DNA of 9,197 nt from an uncultured Desulfovibrio sp. (GTDB lineage Bacteria > Desulfobacterota > Desulfovibrionia > Desulfovibrionales > Desulfovibrionaceae), in assembly GCA_945871415.1 (NCBI GenBank), contig CAMBWG010000066.1, positions 1 to 9,197 on the forward strand, given 5' to 3'. Of this stretch, positions 1 to 6,324 are shown one piece after another. Within the stretch, counting starts at the first letter, position 1, and each line of letters starts with the position of its first letter. The position numbers were made by a program, and so were the translations under genes. The notes under the pieces were generated by a model that saw nothing but the letters and a program-made list of their open reading frames with translations, was not told the DNA's origin and did no database searches.

Positions 1-631
1 GGCGGACGATTTCCCCAAAACCGAGGGTGACGATGGCGAGGTAGTCGCCGCGCAGACGCAGCACGCGGAAGCCCAGCACCAGCCCGAAGAGCACGGCCAT
101 GAAGCCGCCCACGGGCAGACAGGCCCAGAAACCGATGCCGAAGGCCTGATTGAGCAGCGCGTAGGTATAGGCGCCCACTGCATAGAAGGCCACGTAGCCC
201 AGCACGAGCTGTCCGGCGATGCCCACGGCAATATTCAGACCCAGCGCCAGCATGACATAGAGCAGGGCCGAGATCATGATATTGGTCTGGTAGAAGGAGC
301 TGACGTGGGGCATGGCAAGCATGATGATCAGCACGATCCCCAGCGAAACGGTGCGGGTGTGGGCATTGCGGCCCGGCAGGCTGAGAAGCTGCTTCAGGCC
401 GCCGCTGACGGCCTGGGGCAGGCTGACGAGCGCCAGTCCCCGGGCCTTGCGGCTGAAACACCAGTTCCAGAGCATGGACAGGAAGAAGATGGCCACGCCG
501 AGCATGGCCACGCGATCCAGTTGCCATTCCACGGTTTGATCCACGGAATTGAGGCGTATGCCCATGACCGGCAGGGTCAGGAGCATGAACCAGCAGGATG
601 CAAGCAGAGCTTTGCCGAAGTAGTTGATCAT
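1..631 (-). CDS. livM: Branched-chain amino acid ABC transporter permease LivM (3' part beyond the window)
   Basis: Second inner-membrane permease of the high-affinity Leu/Ile/Val importer. It pairs with LivH and is driven by the LivG/LivF ATPases. My translation of the minus strand starts MINYFGKALL and gives 210 residues before the window edge. It has the extra N-terminal region typical of LivM: a first hydrophobic segment at about residues 8-24, a second near 45-60 and a polar linker. The conserved permease core follows, with LNIAVGIAGQLVLGYVAF at about 132-149, then VGAYTYALL, then RLRGDYLAIVTLGFGEIVR at the edge, the region that contacts the ATPases in this family. Only 4 bases separate its start from the livH stop. 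The AAGGTG ribosome-binding site overlaps the end of livH, which suggests translational coupling. The missing C-terminal part and livG/livF should lie to the left. Confidence 0.93.
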   Translation of the reverse strand, partial: MINYFGKALLASCWFMLLTLPVMGIRLNSVDQTVEWQLDRVAMLGVAIFFLSMLWNWCFSRKARGLALVSLPQAVSGGLKQLLSLPGRNAHTRTVSLGIVLIIMLAMPHVSSFYQTNIMISALLYVMLALGLNIAVGIAGQLVLGYVAFYAVGAYTYALLNQAFGIGFWACLPVGGFMAVLFGLVLGFRVLRLRGDYLAIVTLGFGEIVR

Positions 632-635
632 GGGG

Positions 636-1541
636 CTACACCTTCTGCACTTTGGCCTTGCCCAGAATGCCGTCGGGCCGGAAAATGAGGATGAGAATCA
701 GCAGACCGAAGGCCAGCGAATCTTCATAGTTGCCGGAAAGGTAGCCGGTGGTGAGGCTTTCGGCGATGCCGAGGACAAGGCCGCCCACCATGGCGCCGGG
801 GATGGAGCCGATGCCGCCGAGAACGGCGGCGGTAAAGGCCTTGAGTCCGGCCAGAAAGCCGATGCCGAAGTTGACCTGTCCCATGTGCGAGGCAATGAGC
901 ACGCCGCCGAGCGCCGCCAGCGCGGAACCGACGATGAAGGTCAGGGAGATGATGCGATCCGCATTGATGCCGAGCAGCAGCGCCATTTTGCGATTCTGCG
1001 CCGTTGCGCGCATGGCCTTGCCCATGCGGGTGAAGCGGATAAAGAGCGAAAGGGCGATCATGGCCAGCGTGCTGGTGACGAGAATCAGGAAGTCGCTGGG
1101 ACCCATGACGCCGATTTCGTCAAGAAATTCCATTTCGGGCAGCAGACGGGGGAAGGGCACATAGTCCGAGGTCTGCGCCAGCAGCACATAGTTTTGCAGG
1201 AAGATGGACATGCCGATGGCGGAAATGAGCGGCGACAGGCGCGGGGCTCCGCGCAGAGGCTTGTAGGCCACCTTTTCAAGCGTATAGCCGTAGGCCGCGC
1301 TCCAGACCACGGCAGCCAGCGCGGCGACGATAAGAATGCCGCCGGCGGGAAAGCCCATGATGCCGAGGACGCCGGCAATCAGTAGCGCGGTAAAAGCGCC
1401 CAGCATGTAGATTTCGCCGTGGGCGAAGTTGATCAGCTCGATGATGCCGTAGACCAGCGTGTAGCCCAGCGCAATGAGCGCATAGATGCTGCCGCGGGTG
1501 AGGCCGCCGAAGAACAGTTCTATGAAGTACTGAAAGTCCAT
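636..1541 (-). CDS. livH: Branched-chain amino acid ABC transporter permease LivH
   Basis: First inner-membrane permease of the Leu/Ile/Val importer, 301 residues, close to the usual LivH length of about 300. The start MDFQYFIELFFGGLTRGSIY leads directly into a membrane helix and the family motif GYTLVYGIIELINFAHGEIYM (residues 27-47; key residues N38, F39, A40, H41, G42). Several further hydrophobic segments follow. The cytoplasmic stretch RMGKAMRATAQN, then ALLLGIN, is the coupling region that contacts the ATPase subunits. The C-terminus LIFRPDGILGK is also typical. The gene lies 79 bases after livK in the same direction and 4 bases before livM. No good Shine-Dalgarno sequence is visible upstream of the chosen ATG, so initiation may be weak. 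That would fit the lower permease level usual in such operons. Confidence 0.96.
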   Translation of the reverse strand: MDFQYFIELFFGGLTRGSIYALIALGYTLVYGIIELINFAHGEIYMLGAFTALLIAGVLGIMGFPAGGILIVAALAAVVWSAAYGYTLEKVAYKPLRGAPRLSPLISAIGMSIFLQNYVLLAQTSDYVPFPRLLPEMEFLDEIGVMGPSDFLILVTSTLAMIALSLFIRFTRMGKAMRATAQNRKMALLLGINADRIISLTFIVGSALAALGGVLIASHMGQVNFGIGFLAGLKAFTAAVLGGIGSIPGAMVGGLVLGIAESLTTGYLSGNYEDSLAFGLLILILIFRPDGILGKAKVQKV

Positions 1542-1582
1542 GCCGTTTCGTGTGCTGCTTGTATCCCGGAGAGCGCGGAACA

Positions 1583-1610
1583 GGGTGCGGAGAACGTTTT
1601 CTCCGCACCC
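1583..1610 (-). promoter_or_regulatory. Perfect 12-bp stem-loop between livK and livH
   Basis: GGGTGCGGAGAA and TTCTCCGCACCC form a perfect 12-bp inverted repeat around a 4-nt loop, 11 bases after the livK stop. Read in the operon direction it is followed by TGTTCCGCGC, with no U-run, so it is not a standard intrinsic terminator. In binding-protein transport operons, hairpins after the binding-protein gene are known to protect the upstream mRNA or cause partial termination, giving excess binding protein over permease. I infer that role here from position and structure only. Confidence 0.75.
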
Positions 1611-1620
1611 TGCACAGGAA

Positions 1621-2751
1621 CTACTTCAGGATGATATTGTGATCGGTTTCCACAAACTTGCCGCCCTGGGCCTTATAGATGGACAGGCCGAGACCGGCGG
1701 CATCGCCGTTCTTGTTGAAGGAAAGGTTGCCCAGAGGGGTGTCAACCGTATTCTTCTTGAGCGCTTCGAGCAGCTTGTCGGTATCGGTGCCGCCGGAGGT
1801 TTCAACAGCCTTCAGAATGGCCTGCATGGCGGCATAGGCATTGTAGTAGCCGAAGCCGGGTTCGCTGCCGAAAACCTTGATGTGGGCTTCGCGGGCATGC
1901 TTGTACATTTCCAGCGAGCTGGTGTCCTTGGGATAGGAGGCCAGCGTACCTTCGCTGTCCTTGCCGGTCATCTTGAGGAAGGTTTCATCCTTCACGCCGT
2001 CGGGGCCCACGAGCGTGGTCTTCACGCGGTCGCGGCGCATCTGCTGCACGAGCTTGGAGGCGGCGGGCTGGTAGCCGCCGAAAACGATGACGTCGGGCTT
2101 CACGCGACGCAGCTTGCGGATGGTGGGCGAGAAGTCCACGGCGTCGGGCGTGATGGCTTCAAACAGCACGGTTTCCACGCCGCCCTTTTCAAGGATGGTG
2201 CGGTTCTGGGTGGCAAAACCCTTGCCGTATTCGCCGTTGTCATGCACATAGGCGACTTTCTTCGCCTTGAGCACATTCAAAATATAACTGCTGGTCAGTT
2301 CCGCCTGGGCAAGGTCGTTGGCCACGGTGCGGAGGAAGAGCGGATGCGCGCCTTCCAGCGTCAGCGCGGGCGTGGTGGCCGTGGGGGAAATGCTGATCAG
2401 CCTGGCGCTTTCAAACAGAGGCAGGGAGGCGTTGGTGGGGCCGGAACAGATGGGGCCCATCACCGCGATGACCTTGTCGGAAATGAGCTTGGTCGCGGCG
2501 TTGGTGGCCAGTTCGGGTTTGCACTGGTCGTCCTGAGACACCAGCTCGACCTTGCGGCCCAGCACGCCGCCCTTGGCGTTGATTTCGTCAATGACGATCT
2601 TCGCGGCGTTGAGGCTCGGCACGCCGTAGGAAGCAAGGTCGCCGGAGTGCGCGCCCTGCACGCCGATCTTGATGGTATCGGCGGCCAGAGCCGGGGCGCT
2701 CAGCGAAACGGAAACAAGAGCCGCAGCAATCCAGGTGATGCTTTTTTTCAT
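1621..2751 (-). CDS. livK: Periplasmic branched-chain amino acid-binding protein LivK
   Basis: Captures Leu/Ile/Val-type amino acids in the periplasm and delivers them to LivHM. The product is 376 residues, the usual length for this family. The N-terminus MKKSITWIAAALVSVSLSAP, then ALA|AD, is a clear Sec signal peptide with predicted cleavage after residue 23. The mature protein starts with the type I periplasmic-binding fold (TIKIGVQGAHSGDLASYG). It keeps DDQCKPELATNAATKLI and MGPICSGPTNASLPLFE. The two cysteines (precursor residues 77 and 102) sit where E. coli LivJ/LivK have their disulphide, and ISISPTATTP contains ligand-contact residues of the family. I chose the ATG at 2751 because a strong GGGAGGAG ribosome-binding site lies just upstream (2755-2762) and the signal peptide starts there. 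An in-frame ATG 48 bases earlier would put 16 polar residues before the signal. First gene of the liv operon. Confidence 0.96.
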   Translation of the reverse strand: MKKSITWIAAALVSVSLSAPALAADTIKIGVQGAHSGDLASYGVPSLNAAKIVIDEINAKGGVLGRKVELVSQDDQCKPELATNAATKLISDKVIAVMGPICSGPTNASLPLFESARLISISPTATTPALTLEGAHPLFLRTVANDLAQAELTSSYILNVLKAKKVAYVHDNGEYGKGFATQNRTILEKGGVETVLFEAITPDAVDFSPTIRKLRRVKPDVIVFGGYQPAASKLVQQMRRDRVKTTLVGPDGVKDETFLKMTGKDSEGTLASYPKDTSSLEMYKHAREAHIKVFGSEPGFGYYNAYAAMQAILKAVETSGGTDTDKLLEALKKNTVDTPLGNLSFNKNGDAAGLGLSIYKAQGGKFVETDHNIILK

Positions 2752-2849
2752 AATCTCCTCCCAGAGAGATTGACAGGGGGCATGCCGTTCCGCGGGCATC
2801 TGTTTCTGCGGGGCGGCACGACGAACTCCGCGTATGGAGTAGCCAATTC

Positions 2850-2878
2850 ACATGGCATGCTTTTGCACTTTCTGTCAA
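2850..2878 (-). promoter_or_regulatory. Candidate livK promoter (perfect -35, poor -10)
   Basis: A perfect TTGACA lies at 2873-2878 on the minus strand, about 120 bases before the livK start. The hexamer at 17-bp spacing is CCATGT, a poor -10. A 15-bp spacer gives TGCCAT, which is slightly better. A real promoter here would probably need an activator. The stretch 2825-2859 also holds a small inverted repeat (ACTCC, 6 nt, GGAGT) and the palindrome-like CATGGCATG. Low confidence. Confidence 0.3.
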
Positions 2879-2947
2879 TGCCGTTGCTGCGGAAAGAACC
2901 TCTCCGCGGAAGGCAGGCAGCGGCCCTGACAGGACTGCATAACGCGC

Positions 2948-2962
2948 CGTCACCGTGTGACG
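2948..2962. promoter_or_regulatory. Candidate operator: perfect inverted repeat upstream of livK
   Basis: CGTCAC-cgt-GTGACG is a perfect 6+6 palindrome with a 3-bp centre, about 200 bases upstream of livK and about 70 bases upstream of the candidate -35. Size and symmetry fit a dimeric regulator site. No known consensus is matched with certainty: the half-site order is opposite to the CRP-type TGTGA-N6-TCACA. The regulator is unknown. Confidence 0.35.
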
Positions 2963-3017
2963 TTCTCCTTTCTTCATGATTTTCGGGAGCAGGTCCGGAA
3001 GGCCCGGGCTTCCCGCC

Positions 3018-3050
3018 GTTTCCCCACGAAGAATGCGCGCCGGAGAAGGG
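3018..3050 (-). repeat. 33-nt intergenic repeat, copy 1 (downstream of der)
   Basis: Aligns without gaps to 4748-4780 at 25 of 33 positions. The right part on the plus strand, AATGCG(C/T)GCCGG(A/G)GAAGGG, matches at 17 of 19. Both copies lie on the same strand, a short distance beyond the 3' end of a minus-strand gene (der here, the pseudouridine synthase for the other). This suggests a dispersed 3'-flanking repeat, but two copies in one window are weak support. Confidence 0.4.
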
Positions 3051-3081
3051 CGCTCCCTGCATTCCGGCAGAAATGCGCCCT
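3047..3081 (-). terminator. Stem-loop after der, possible weak terminator
   Basis: AGGGCGC and GCGCCCT pair (7 bp). An inner CATT/AATG stem (4 bp) extends the hairpin, with a 6-nt bulge on one side. It starts about 30 bases after the der stop in the direction of transcription. The bases that follow (TCTCCGGCGC) are not a U-run, so it may act with Rho or as a 3' stabiliser rather than as a true intrinsic terminator. No better terminator is visible between der and livK. Confidence 0.35.
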
Positions 3082-3111
3082 CCCCCCGAAAAGGCCTTGT
3101 CGGCTGAAAAT

Positions 3112-4479
3112 TTAGTCCTTGTCCTTTTTGTGGCTGGAGCGCAGCCGCAGCCGCAGAGGCGCATGATGAATGCCGAAAATACGGCGCAGCGCGCGTTCGA
3201 GATAGCGGGCGTAGCTTTCGGGAACGCGGTCGGCATCGCTGACGAAGAACACGAAGGTCGGCGGCTCGGTTTCGGCCTGTGTAAGATAGAAAAATTTGGC
3301 GCGGGCCCGCTTGACCACCGGCGGCTGATGGCGCGTCAGCACTTCTTCCATGGCGCGGTTGAGCTGGCCGGTACTGACGCGGATGCCGCATTCCTGCTTG
3401 ATTTGCAGCGCCAGCGGAAGAATCTTCGCAAGATTTTTACGGGTCAGCGCGGAAACGCAGAGCAGCGGCACGTGGCCGCAGAAGGCCAGCATTTCGCCCA
3501 CGGTCTTCTGCAGGGCCTTGAGCTTGTCCGGCGGGACAAGATCGCATTTGTTGATCAGCACCATGAAAGGAATCTTGCGCGTGTCGAGCAGATCCATCAG
3601 GCGCTTGTCCTGCTGGCTGACGCGTTCGGTGGCGTCCAGCGTCAGCAGGGTGACGTCGGCCTTGCTGGCGGACTTGATGGCGGCGTTGGCCGAATACTTT
3701 TCCACCACGTCGGTGATGCGGGTCCGGCGGCGTACCCCGGCGGTGTCCACAAAGACGTAATCCTGCCCGTCGCGGCTGAAACGCACGTCCACGCTGTCGC
3801 GGGTCGTCCCCGCCACATCGGAGACGATCATGCGCTCCTCGCCGGCAAGCGCGTTGATCATGGATGACTTGCCCGCATTGGGGCGGCCCAGCATGGCCAG
3901 CCGCAGCAGGGGAGCTTCCTGTTCGGGCGCATCCTCTTCCTCGGGCGGCAGCAGATCCGCCAGTTCGTCCATGAGGGCGCGGATATTGTGCCCGTGCTCG
4001 GCGGAAACAGCCACCAGCGGAAAGCCGAGGCTGTGAAATTCGGCCAGCATTTCCTCTTCGCGCTCCAGTCCGTCAACCTTATTGACCACGCAGATGGTGG
4101 GCAGCCCCAGACGGCGGACATGCGCCGCAAGGTATTCGTCCAGCGGCAGCAGGCCGTCCCTCCCGTCCACCACGAAAGCCACGCCGCAGGCGTTCTTCAT
4201 GGCGGCTTCGGCTTGGCGCAGAATATCGGCCTCGAAACCGCGAATGCCTTCGGGCCCTTCGGTGACGGCGGCATGGGCGTCCAGCGTGATGCCGCCCGTG
4301 TCCACAATGCCGAAGGAACGCTCGCCTTTGCGCCGCACGACGCCTTCCATGCGATCGCGCGTGACGCCGGGACGGTCGTGCGTGATGGCGCGGTTGCTGC
4401 GGATCAGACGATTGAACAGGGTGGATTTGCCCACATTGGGCCGTCCGACGAGGACGATGCTTGGCAGGGATGCGCTCAT
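3112..4479 (-). CDS. der: Ribosome assembly GTPase Der (EngA)
   Basis: Essential GTPase with two tandem G domains that helps mature the 50S ribosomal subunit; cytoplasmic and ribosome-associated. The product is 455 residues, within the family range. Domain 1 has the P-loop GRPNVGKST (12-20), the switch region DRPGVTRD (35-42), DTGG (60-63) and NKVD (133-136). An acidic linker rich in Glu and Asp (about 178-190) joins the domains. Domain 2 has GRPNAGKSS (198-206), DVAGTTRDS (221-229), DTAG (245-248), NKCD (310-313) and SAL (343-345). The C-terminal KH-like domain runs from about 363 to a basic tail ending HKKDKD. The start is supported by AAGGAAG a few bases upstream. It has its own promoter at 4551-4579 and appears to be transcribed singly. 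Nothing is missing or unusual in the motifs. Confidence 0.98.
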   Translation of the reverse strand: MSASLPSIVLVGRPNVGKSTLFNRLIRSNRAITHDRPGVTRDRMEGVVRRKGERSFGIVDTGGITLDAHAAVTEGPEGIRGFEADILRQAEAAMKNACGVAFVVDGRDGLLPLDEYLAAHVRRLGLPTICVVNKVDGLEREEEMLAEFHSLGFPLVAVSAEHGHNIRALMDELADLLPPEEEDAPEQEAPLLRLAMLGRPNAGKSSMINALAGEERMIVSDVAGTTRDSVDVRFSRDGQDYVFVDTAGVRRRTRITDVVEKYSANAAIKSASKADVTLLTLDATERVSQQDKRLMDLLDTRKIPFMVLINKCDLVPPDKLKALQKTVGEMLAFCGHVPLLCVSALTRKNLAKILPLALQIKQECGIRVSTGQLNRAMEEVLTRHQPPVVKRARAKFFYLTQAETEPPTFVFFVSDADRVPESYARYLERALRRIFGIHHAPLRLRLRSSHKKDKD

Positions 4480-4505
4480 GGGTCTTCCTTTGACGTGCGT
4501 TCTCT

Positions 4506-4531
4506 TGTCCCCGGAGTCATGAAAGGGGACA
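4506..4531 (-). promoter_or_regulatory. Hairpin in the der 5' leader
   Basis: TGTCCCC and GGGGACA form a perfect 7-bp inverted repeat with a 12-nt loop, between the der promoter and its ribosome-binding site. No U-run follows on the minus strand, so it is not an attenuator of the usual kind. It could be a leader structure or a protein-binding palindrome. No known riboswitch was recognised in this leader of about 65 nt. Confidence 0.4.
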
Positions 4532-4550
4532 CGGCTTGTACGCCTTTCCT

Positions 4551-4579
4551 AGTGTATCATATTCTTTTTTGAAAAACAA
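4551..4579 (-). promoter_or_regulatory. der promoter (sigma70-type, extended -10)
   Basis: On the minus strand TTGTTT (4574-4579) is followed by a 17-bp A/T-rich spacer and TACACT (4551-4556). The -10 is preceded by TGA, an extended TGn element that compensates for a 3/6 -35. The transcript would start near 4544 and carry a leader of about 65 nt. It is the best-placed promoter for der. Confidence 0.6.
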
Positions 4580-4627
4580 GATGACCGGTTGCCGGACCGT
4601 TTGGGCGGAAAGCGGCATGTCCGCGCA

Positions 4628-4707
4628 GAGCATTTTTCATTGAAACAAGGCGGAACGCGAAGCGGCGGCGCAGGCCGTATGGCTTGAAACTCACAGCGTC
4701 TCAAATT
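4628..4707 (+). repeat. Dispersed intergenic repeat, copy A
   Basis: Two blocks recur elsewhere in the window. Block 1 (4628-4673, core AACGCGAAGCGGCGGCG) aligns with 5998-6043 and 7593-7638. Block 2 (4677-4707, containing GGCTTGAAAC and CACAGC) matches 7695-7725 at 26 of 31 positions. In this copy the blocks are almost adjacent. All copies lie in non-coding DNA in the same orientation. The rest of the gap from 4480 to 4944 holds the der promoter, an A/T-rich stretch near 4710-4740, a second repeat and a terminator, but no gene. Confidence 0.6.
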
Positions 4708-4747
4708 TACAACTTATTTTAAATAAATAGAAATGTCTGATGTACCT

Positions 4748-4780
4748 GTCCCCCCCCTGAAAATGCGTGCCGGGGAAGGG
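4748..4780 (-). repeat. 33-nt intergenic repeat, copy 2 (downstream of the pseudouridine synthase)
   Basis: Partner of 3018-3050 (25 of 33 identical, no gaps). It includes a run of eight C on the plus strand at 4750-4757, which is also a likely spot for sequencing or length variation. It lies about 165 bases beyond the pseudouridine synthase stop, after its terminator. Confidence 0.4.
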
Positions 4781-4800
4781 ATGGGGGCCTGAGGGGAAGG

Positions 4801-4830
4801 ATTACAAGAACGCCTTTCCTTCGGAAAGGC
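4801..4830 (-). terminator. Intrinsic terminator of the pseudouridine synthase gene
   Basis: GCCTTTCC and GGAAAGGC form a perfect 8-bp stem with a 3-nt loop (4812-4830). On the minus strand it is followed by GTTCTTGTAAT, a moderately U-rich tail. It lies about 115 bases after the stop codon at 4945. The stem is strong and the tail imperfect, so termination may be partial. Confidence 0.65.
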
Positions 4831-4944
4831 TGGGCCCTCTCGCGCCGGCAGCGACCGAAGGCGGCCGCAGGCCGTGCCCGTTGCGACGCAGGAAGCTGCG
4901 GGCATCGACAGCAGAGATGAGGGCTTTCCCTTCCCCCCGGCATT

Positions 4945-5931
4945 CTACGAATAGCGTTGCTTTGCCTCAGAGCGCGGTGCTTCGGCCAGGGGCAGGCGCA
5001 GCGGCTGCGGGCACGGCGGGAAGGGAGACGGCAGCGTCGCGAGATTCCACGGCGCGGACCAGTCCGGCAGGCAGGCAAAGGCGCGGCCGTCGGGCAGGAC
5101 AAGGCGCACGGCATGAAGCAGCAGACGCCGCCCCCCGGCCGGGCCGCCGTATTTGCCGTCACCGATGAGCGGGAAGCCGGTTGCCTGCATCTGAACACGG
5201 ATCTGATGCGTGCGGCCCGTCAGCAGCCGGATATGCAGCAGACTGGCCTGATCGCGTATCTGAAGAGGGCGGGCCAGCAGCAGAGCTTCCTTACTGCCGG
5301 GCGGCGGCGTGCGCCAGGGATGGGCCCGCATCTTTTCGCGTCCTTCGGGGCCTTCCTTGCGCAGGGCATGGCGGAGCAGGCGTATGTCCGCCCAGGGCCA
5401 GCGGCCCTGAACCCAGGCGATGTATTCCTTGACGGCTGCGTGGTCGCGCAGAGCTTCGCCAAGGGCGCGCAGAGCTGCGAAGGTGCGCCCCGCGAGGAGG
5501 ACGCCGGAGGTATCCCGATCCAGACGGTGTACCGGGGCGGGATGAAAGACCGCTCCGGGCTCCTGTGCCGCCAGACGCGCGGCGACGCTGTCGTCATGGC
5601 CGCTGCCGGACTGGGTGGGCAGCCCGGCGGGCTTGTTGAGCACGAGTACGTCGGGTTCGCAGGCAAGGATTGGCGGCAGAGGGAGGGCCGCGGGCGCGGG
5701 GCGGGATACCGCTGCGGACAGATCCCGGCAGAAGGGAGGCAGACGGATGATGTCGCCTTCCTGAACAGTGGCAAAGGCTTTGACCCGGCCTCCGTTTACA
5801 CGGATTTGACCGGTTCTGATCCATTTATGCAGTTGGCCCTGAGGAACATCGAGGCGGCGCTTGAGCCACTGGAGCAGTTTCTGGCCGCTTTCGGCCCGGG
5901 TGACGGCAATGCCGGAGGGGGTGTCGTTCAT
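4945..5931 (-). CDS. RluA/RluC-family ribosomal large-subunit pseudouridine synthase
   Basis: Isomerises specific uridines in RNA to pseudouridine, most likely in 23S rRNA. The product is 328 residues, as usual for RluC/RluD-type enzymes. An S4 RNA-binding domain spans about residues 16-64 (LLQWLKRRLDVPQGQLHKWI, then VNGGRV and VQEGDIIRLP). The catalytic domain has VLNKPAGLPTQSG (97-109), the active-site motif HRLDRDTSG (135-143, catalytic Asp138), KEYIAWVQG (168-176) and the closing motif GRTHQIRVQM (239-248). The last 30 residues are Pro-rich and poorly conserved. The S4 domain favours RluC/RluD over RluA, but the target uridine cannot be read from sequence. I placed the start at MNDTPSG because the reading frame before it encodes the repeat region. 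No Shine-Dalgarno sequence is seen there, so the start is the least certain part. The gene is divergent from cinA. Confidence 0.92.
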   Translation of the reverse strand: MNDTPSGIAVTRAESGQKLLQWLKRRLDVPQGQLHKWIRTGQIRVNGGRVKAFATVQEGDIIRLPPFCRDLSAAVSRPAPAALPLPPILACEPDVLVLNKPAGLPTQSGSGHDDSVAARLAAQEPGAVFHPAPVHRLDRDTSGVLLAGRTFAALRALGEALRDHAAVKEYIAWVQGRWPWADIRLLRHALRKEGPEGREKMRAHPWRTPPPGSKEALLLARPLQIRDQASLLHIRLLTGRTHQIRVQMQATGFPLIGDGKYGGPAGGRRLLLHAVRLVLPDGRAFACLPDWSAPWNLATLPSPFPPCPQPLRLPLAEAPRSEAKQRYS

Positions 5932-5997
5932 GGCGGAGACGGATGCGCGCGGGGCGCGGCAAAGAGGTTGCGGGGCAAGACTGCCCTTGTGATCATA

Positions 5998-6043
5998 GAG
6001 CGTTTCAACTTTGAAAAAGCTGAAACGCGAGGCGGCGGCACAG
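5998..6043 (+). repeat. Dispersed intergenic repeat, copy B
   Basis: Contains AACGCGAGGCGGCGGCA, identical over 17 bases to the copy at 7621-7637 and close to copy A. It also contains an inverted repeat, GCGTTTCA (6000-6007) and TGAAACGC (6021-6028), with inner CTTT/AAAG pairing. The second block seen in copies A and C is not evident here. It lies in the leader of the pseudouridine synthase gene. The divergent gap 5932-6324 also holds the cinA promoter and a terminator-like hairpin. I saw no clear promoter for the minus-strand gene: TATGAT (minus strand, near 5990) lacks a good -35. Confidence 0.6.
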
Positions 6044-6186
6044 CGTCGCCCGGACTGAAAATGCTTTAAAGCGCCGCAGAGAACGTGACAGCCTGCGCGC
6101 GGTGGAAGAAAGGCATGCCGGAGGCCGGGGAATACGAAGGGAGACCGGTTTTTCCGCAGCGCGGTGTAAAAAGCGTTTCTGCCATT

Positions 6187-6213
6187 CTTCCGCGGCGGCG
6201 GAGGAAGCTTTTT
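6187..6213 (+). terminator. Terminator-like hairpin upstream of cinA
   Basis: CTTCCGC and GCGGAGG form a 7-bp stem (one G-T pair) with a 4-nt loop, followed by AAGCTTTTTC on the plus strand. It would stop rightward transcripts entering from the pseudouridine synthase region before the cinA promoter. No plus-strand gene upstream needs it, so it may block antisense RNA or be a chance structure in GC-rich DNA. Confidence 0.35.
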
Positions 6214-6259
6214 CAAAAAAATCACTCGTGAGGAAAGAGCCTAGGGCATATGCCGCCGC

Positions 6260-6289
6260 TTGGCAACGCGGCCTTCCTTGTGCTGTAAT
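6260..6289 (+). promoter_or_regulatory. cinA promoter
   Basis: TTGGCA (6260-6265, 5/6 match) lies 18 bp from TGTAAT (6284-6289, 5/6), which is preceded by TGC, an extended -10 element. The predicted start near 6296 gives a leader of about 29 nt that contains the strong cinA ribosome-binding site. Confidence 0.65.
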
Positions 6290-6324
6290 GCGCCGCAGCA
6301 TCCCGAAAGAACAGGGAGGAGGAA

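Noticed and set aside
2752..2799. Upstream ATG for livK adding 16 residues
   Set aside because: The extension is polar and would precede a normal signal peptide. The strong ribosome-binding site lies inside it and is spaced for the ATG at 2751.
2852..2868. Sigma54-like TGGCATG...TTGCA on the plus strand
   Set aside because: The GG-to-GC spacing is one base too short for a sigma54 promoter and it points away from livK with no plus-strand gene after it.
1540..2979. Long open frame on the plus strand across livK
   Set aside because: It lies opposite livK over almost its whole length. The product is rich in Gly, His and Ala with no recognisable domain, and high GC content produces such antisense frames. 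livK itself is unmistakable.
2588..3391. Minus-strand open frames in the livK-der gap, including one starting MKKGERH
   Set aside because: They overlap livK or der in another frame, show no family resemblance and are made partly of repeat and hairpin sequence.
4480..4944. tRNA or small structured RNA gene in the der upstream gap
   Set aside because: No T-loop/anticodon pattern or known RNA motif was seen; only promoter, repeats and a terminator could be supported.
4957..6069. Long open frame on the plus strand opposite the pseudouridine synthase
   Set aside because: Antisense to a gene with clear catalytic motifs; low-complexity composition and no ribosome-binding site.
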